Below are positions 6,762-7,486 of a DNA stretch of 7,486 nucleotides, in pieces; positions within the stretch are counted from its first letter, which is position 1; each line of letters opens with the position of its first letter. The DNA comes from Fimenecus sp051881415 (GTDB lineage Bacteria > Bacillota > Clostridia > Oscillospirales > Acutalibacteraceae), in the NCBI GenBank assembly GCA_051881415.1, contig JBJEPV010000153.1, positions 1 through 7,486 on the forward strand, in the 5' to 3' direction. A program made the position numbers and the translations under genes. The notes below the pieces were generated by a model. The model made no database searches, had not been told where the DNA came from, and saw only the letters and a program-made list of their open reading frames with translations.

Positions 6762-7486
6762 TTATACTTGTTTAATCAGCACAATTCTGTTATAATCCGC
6801 GCCGCGAATCTCTAAATCAATTCCCACATACATAAGATATGCGCCGCTTTTTTCATATGTTTTGCCGTTGATTGACAGGGTATAGCGTTTTTGTTCGTCC
6901 AGTCCGTTAAAGCGCATAGGAACACTCTTCTTGTAAAATCTTGTGCCGTTTGCCGCAATAAAGGCAACGCTTTCGGTTTTTTCCTCGTTTACATACTGGT
7001 TAAAAAGGATTTCGTCCTTATCAATATCCATATTTCTGTAAAGCTTGCCGAACTGCACAAGCGGTCGGATTTGCTTATAAAGGGCGATGTTCTTTTTACA
7101 GATTTCCAAATCCTTTTCGGAATACTTTGTCAAATTGCCGCCGATGCCCAAAGCGCCCTGCATAGCAATATTAAACCGAAAATCAAGGGTGCAAGGCTTA
7201 TTATACCAGTTTATGTCCGTAACCCAAGCGCGCATGGTTTTGATAGGCTTTAAAAGGGAATAGCCTTTTTGAATTACCATTCTGTCAATGGCGTCCGTAT
7301 TGTCGCTGGTCCATACCTGGTCAAAATGCATCAGCGCACCGTAATCCGTTCTGCCGCCGCCCGAAGCACAACTCTCAATAGCAACATCGGGGTGTAATGC
7401 TTTTAACTTATCCACTATATCATAAACGGCTTTCGTGTGCAGATACCAAAGCATTTGGGGACATTCCAAATTTTCTGCGCCCGTTT
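6762..7486 (-). CDS. GH36 alpha-galactosidase, C-terminal part (cut by window edge)
   Basis: GH36 enzymes hydrolyse terminal alpha-linked galactose, or GalNAc in some members, from oligosaccharides such as melibiose and raffinose. The frame is open to the right edge, so the true start and roughly two thirds of the protein (family length about 650-740 residues) are outside; about 240 residues are visible. Numbering from the first whole codon, ESCASGGGRTD (37-47) is the GH36 substrate-binding signature and WTSDNTDA (58-65) carries the acid/base aspartate, D61 by analogy with characterised GH36 enzymes. The nucleophile (K-x-D type motif) would lie upstream, out of view. The end, from about residue 170, is the usual C-terminal beta-sandwich (GLDEQKRYTL, then SGAYLMYVGIDLEI). 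A TTG at 7469-7467 is not the real start, because homology and the open frame continue upstream of it. The gene leads into the GH101-like gene, so both probably share one mRNA. Gal versus GalNAc preference cannot be judged here. Confidence 0.92.
   Translation of the reverse strand, partial: TGAENLECPQMLWYLHTKAVYDIVDKLKALHPDVAIESCASGGGRTDYGALMHFDQVWTSDNTDAIDRMVIQKGYSLLKPIKTMRAWVTDINWYNKPCTLDFRFNIAMQGALGIGGNLTKYSEKDLEICKKNIALYKQIRPLVQFGKLYRNMDIDKDEILFNQYVNEEKTESVAFIAANGTRFYKKSVPMRFNGLDEQKRYTLSINGKTYEKSGAYLMYVGIDLEIRGADYNRIVLIKQV

Noticed and set aside
6761..6766. TATAAT on the minus strand ahead of the GH101-like gene as an internal promoter
   Set aside because: No -35 hexamer at 16-18 bp and no TG extension; it coincides with the last valine codon and the stop codon of the GH36 gene.
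7467..7469. TTG as start of the GH36 gene
   Set aside because: The frame is open to the window edge and the GH36 catalytic barrel must extend far upstream, so this is an internal leucine.
1..7486. tRNA, rRNA, CRISPR arrays, insertion sequences or long repeats
   Set aside because: No clover-leaf, repeat-spacer pattern, inverted terminal repeats or transposase was seen on either strand.

Overview
The window looks like a piece of a carbohydrate-use region from a Gram-positive, anaerobic Firmicute, most likely an uncultured gut or rumen Clostridia member. This is inferred from AGGAG-type ribosome binding sites, moderate GC content, the protein families present and the absence of secretion signals on any protein whose start is visible. 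The species cannot be named from the sequence.

Layout: positions 1-170 are a non-coding leader. It holds a textbook leftward promoter (TTGACA, 17 bp, TATAAT on the minus strand) whose -10 box lies in a perfect palindrome that also gives a rightward TATAAT. Two tandem plus-strand genes follow, 19 bases apart. The first encodes a 1075-residue DUF5107 protein with a long TPR-type C-terminal half. The second encodes a 635-residue diverged paralogue with the same N-terminal domain and a shorter helical tail. A GC-rich hairpin with a T-run ends this unit at about 5349-5384.

Two minus-strand genes converge on the same hairpin. The upstream one, cut by the right edge of the window, is the C-terminal third of a GH36 alpha-galactosidase. 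Downstream of it by 32 bases is a compact 448-residue GH101-like glycoside hydrolase with no visible signal peptide, whose stop codon overlaps the terminator's T-run.

How they may work together (inference): GH36 and GH101 enzymes both act on alpha-linked galactose or GalNAc. DUF5107 resembles the galactose-mutarotase fold. The region therefore looks like a cytoplasmic system for imported alpha-galactosyl or alpha-GalNAc oligosaccharides. The least described parts are the short GH101-like enzyme and the DUF5107 pair, whose biochemical role I cannot state. No RNA genes, mobile elements or CRISPR arrays were seen.
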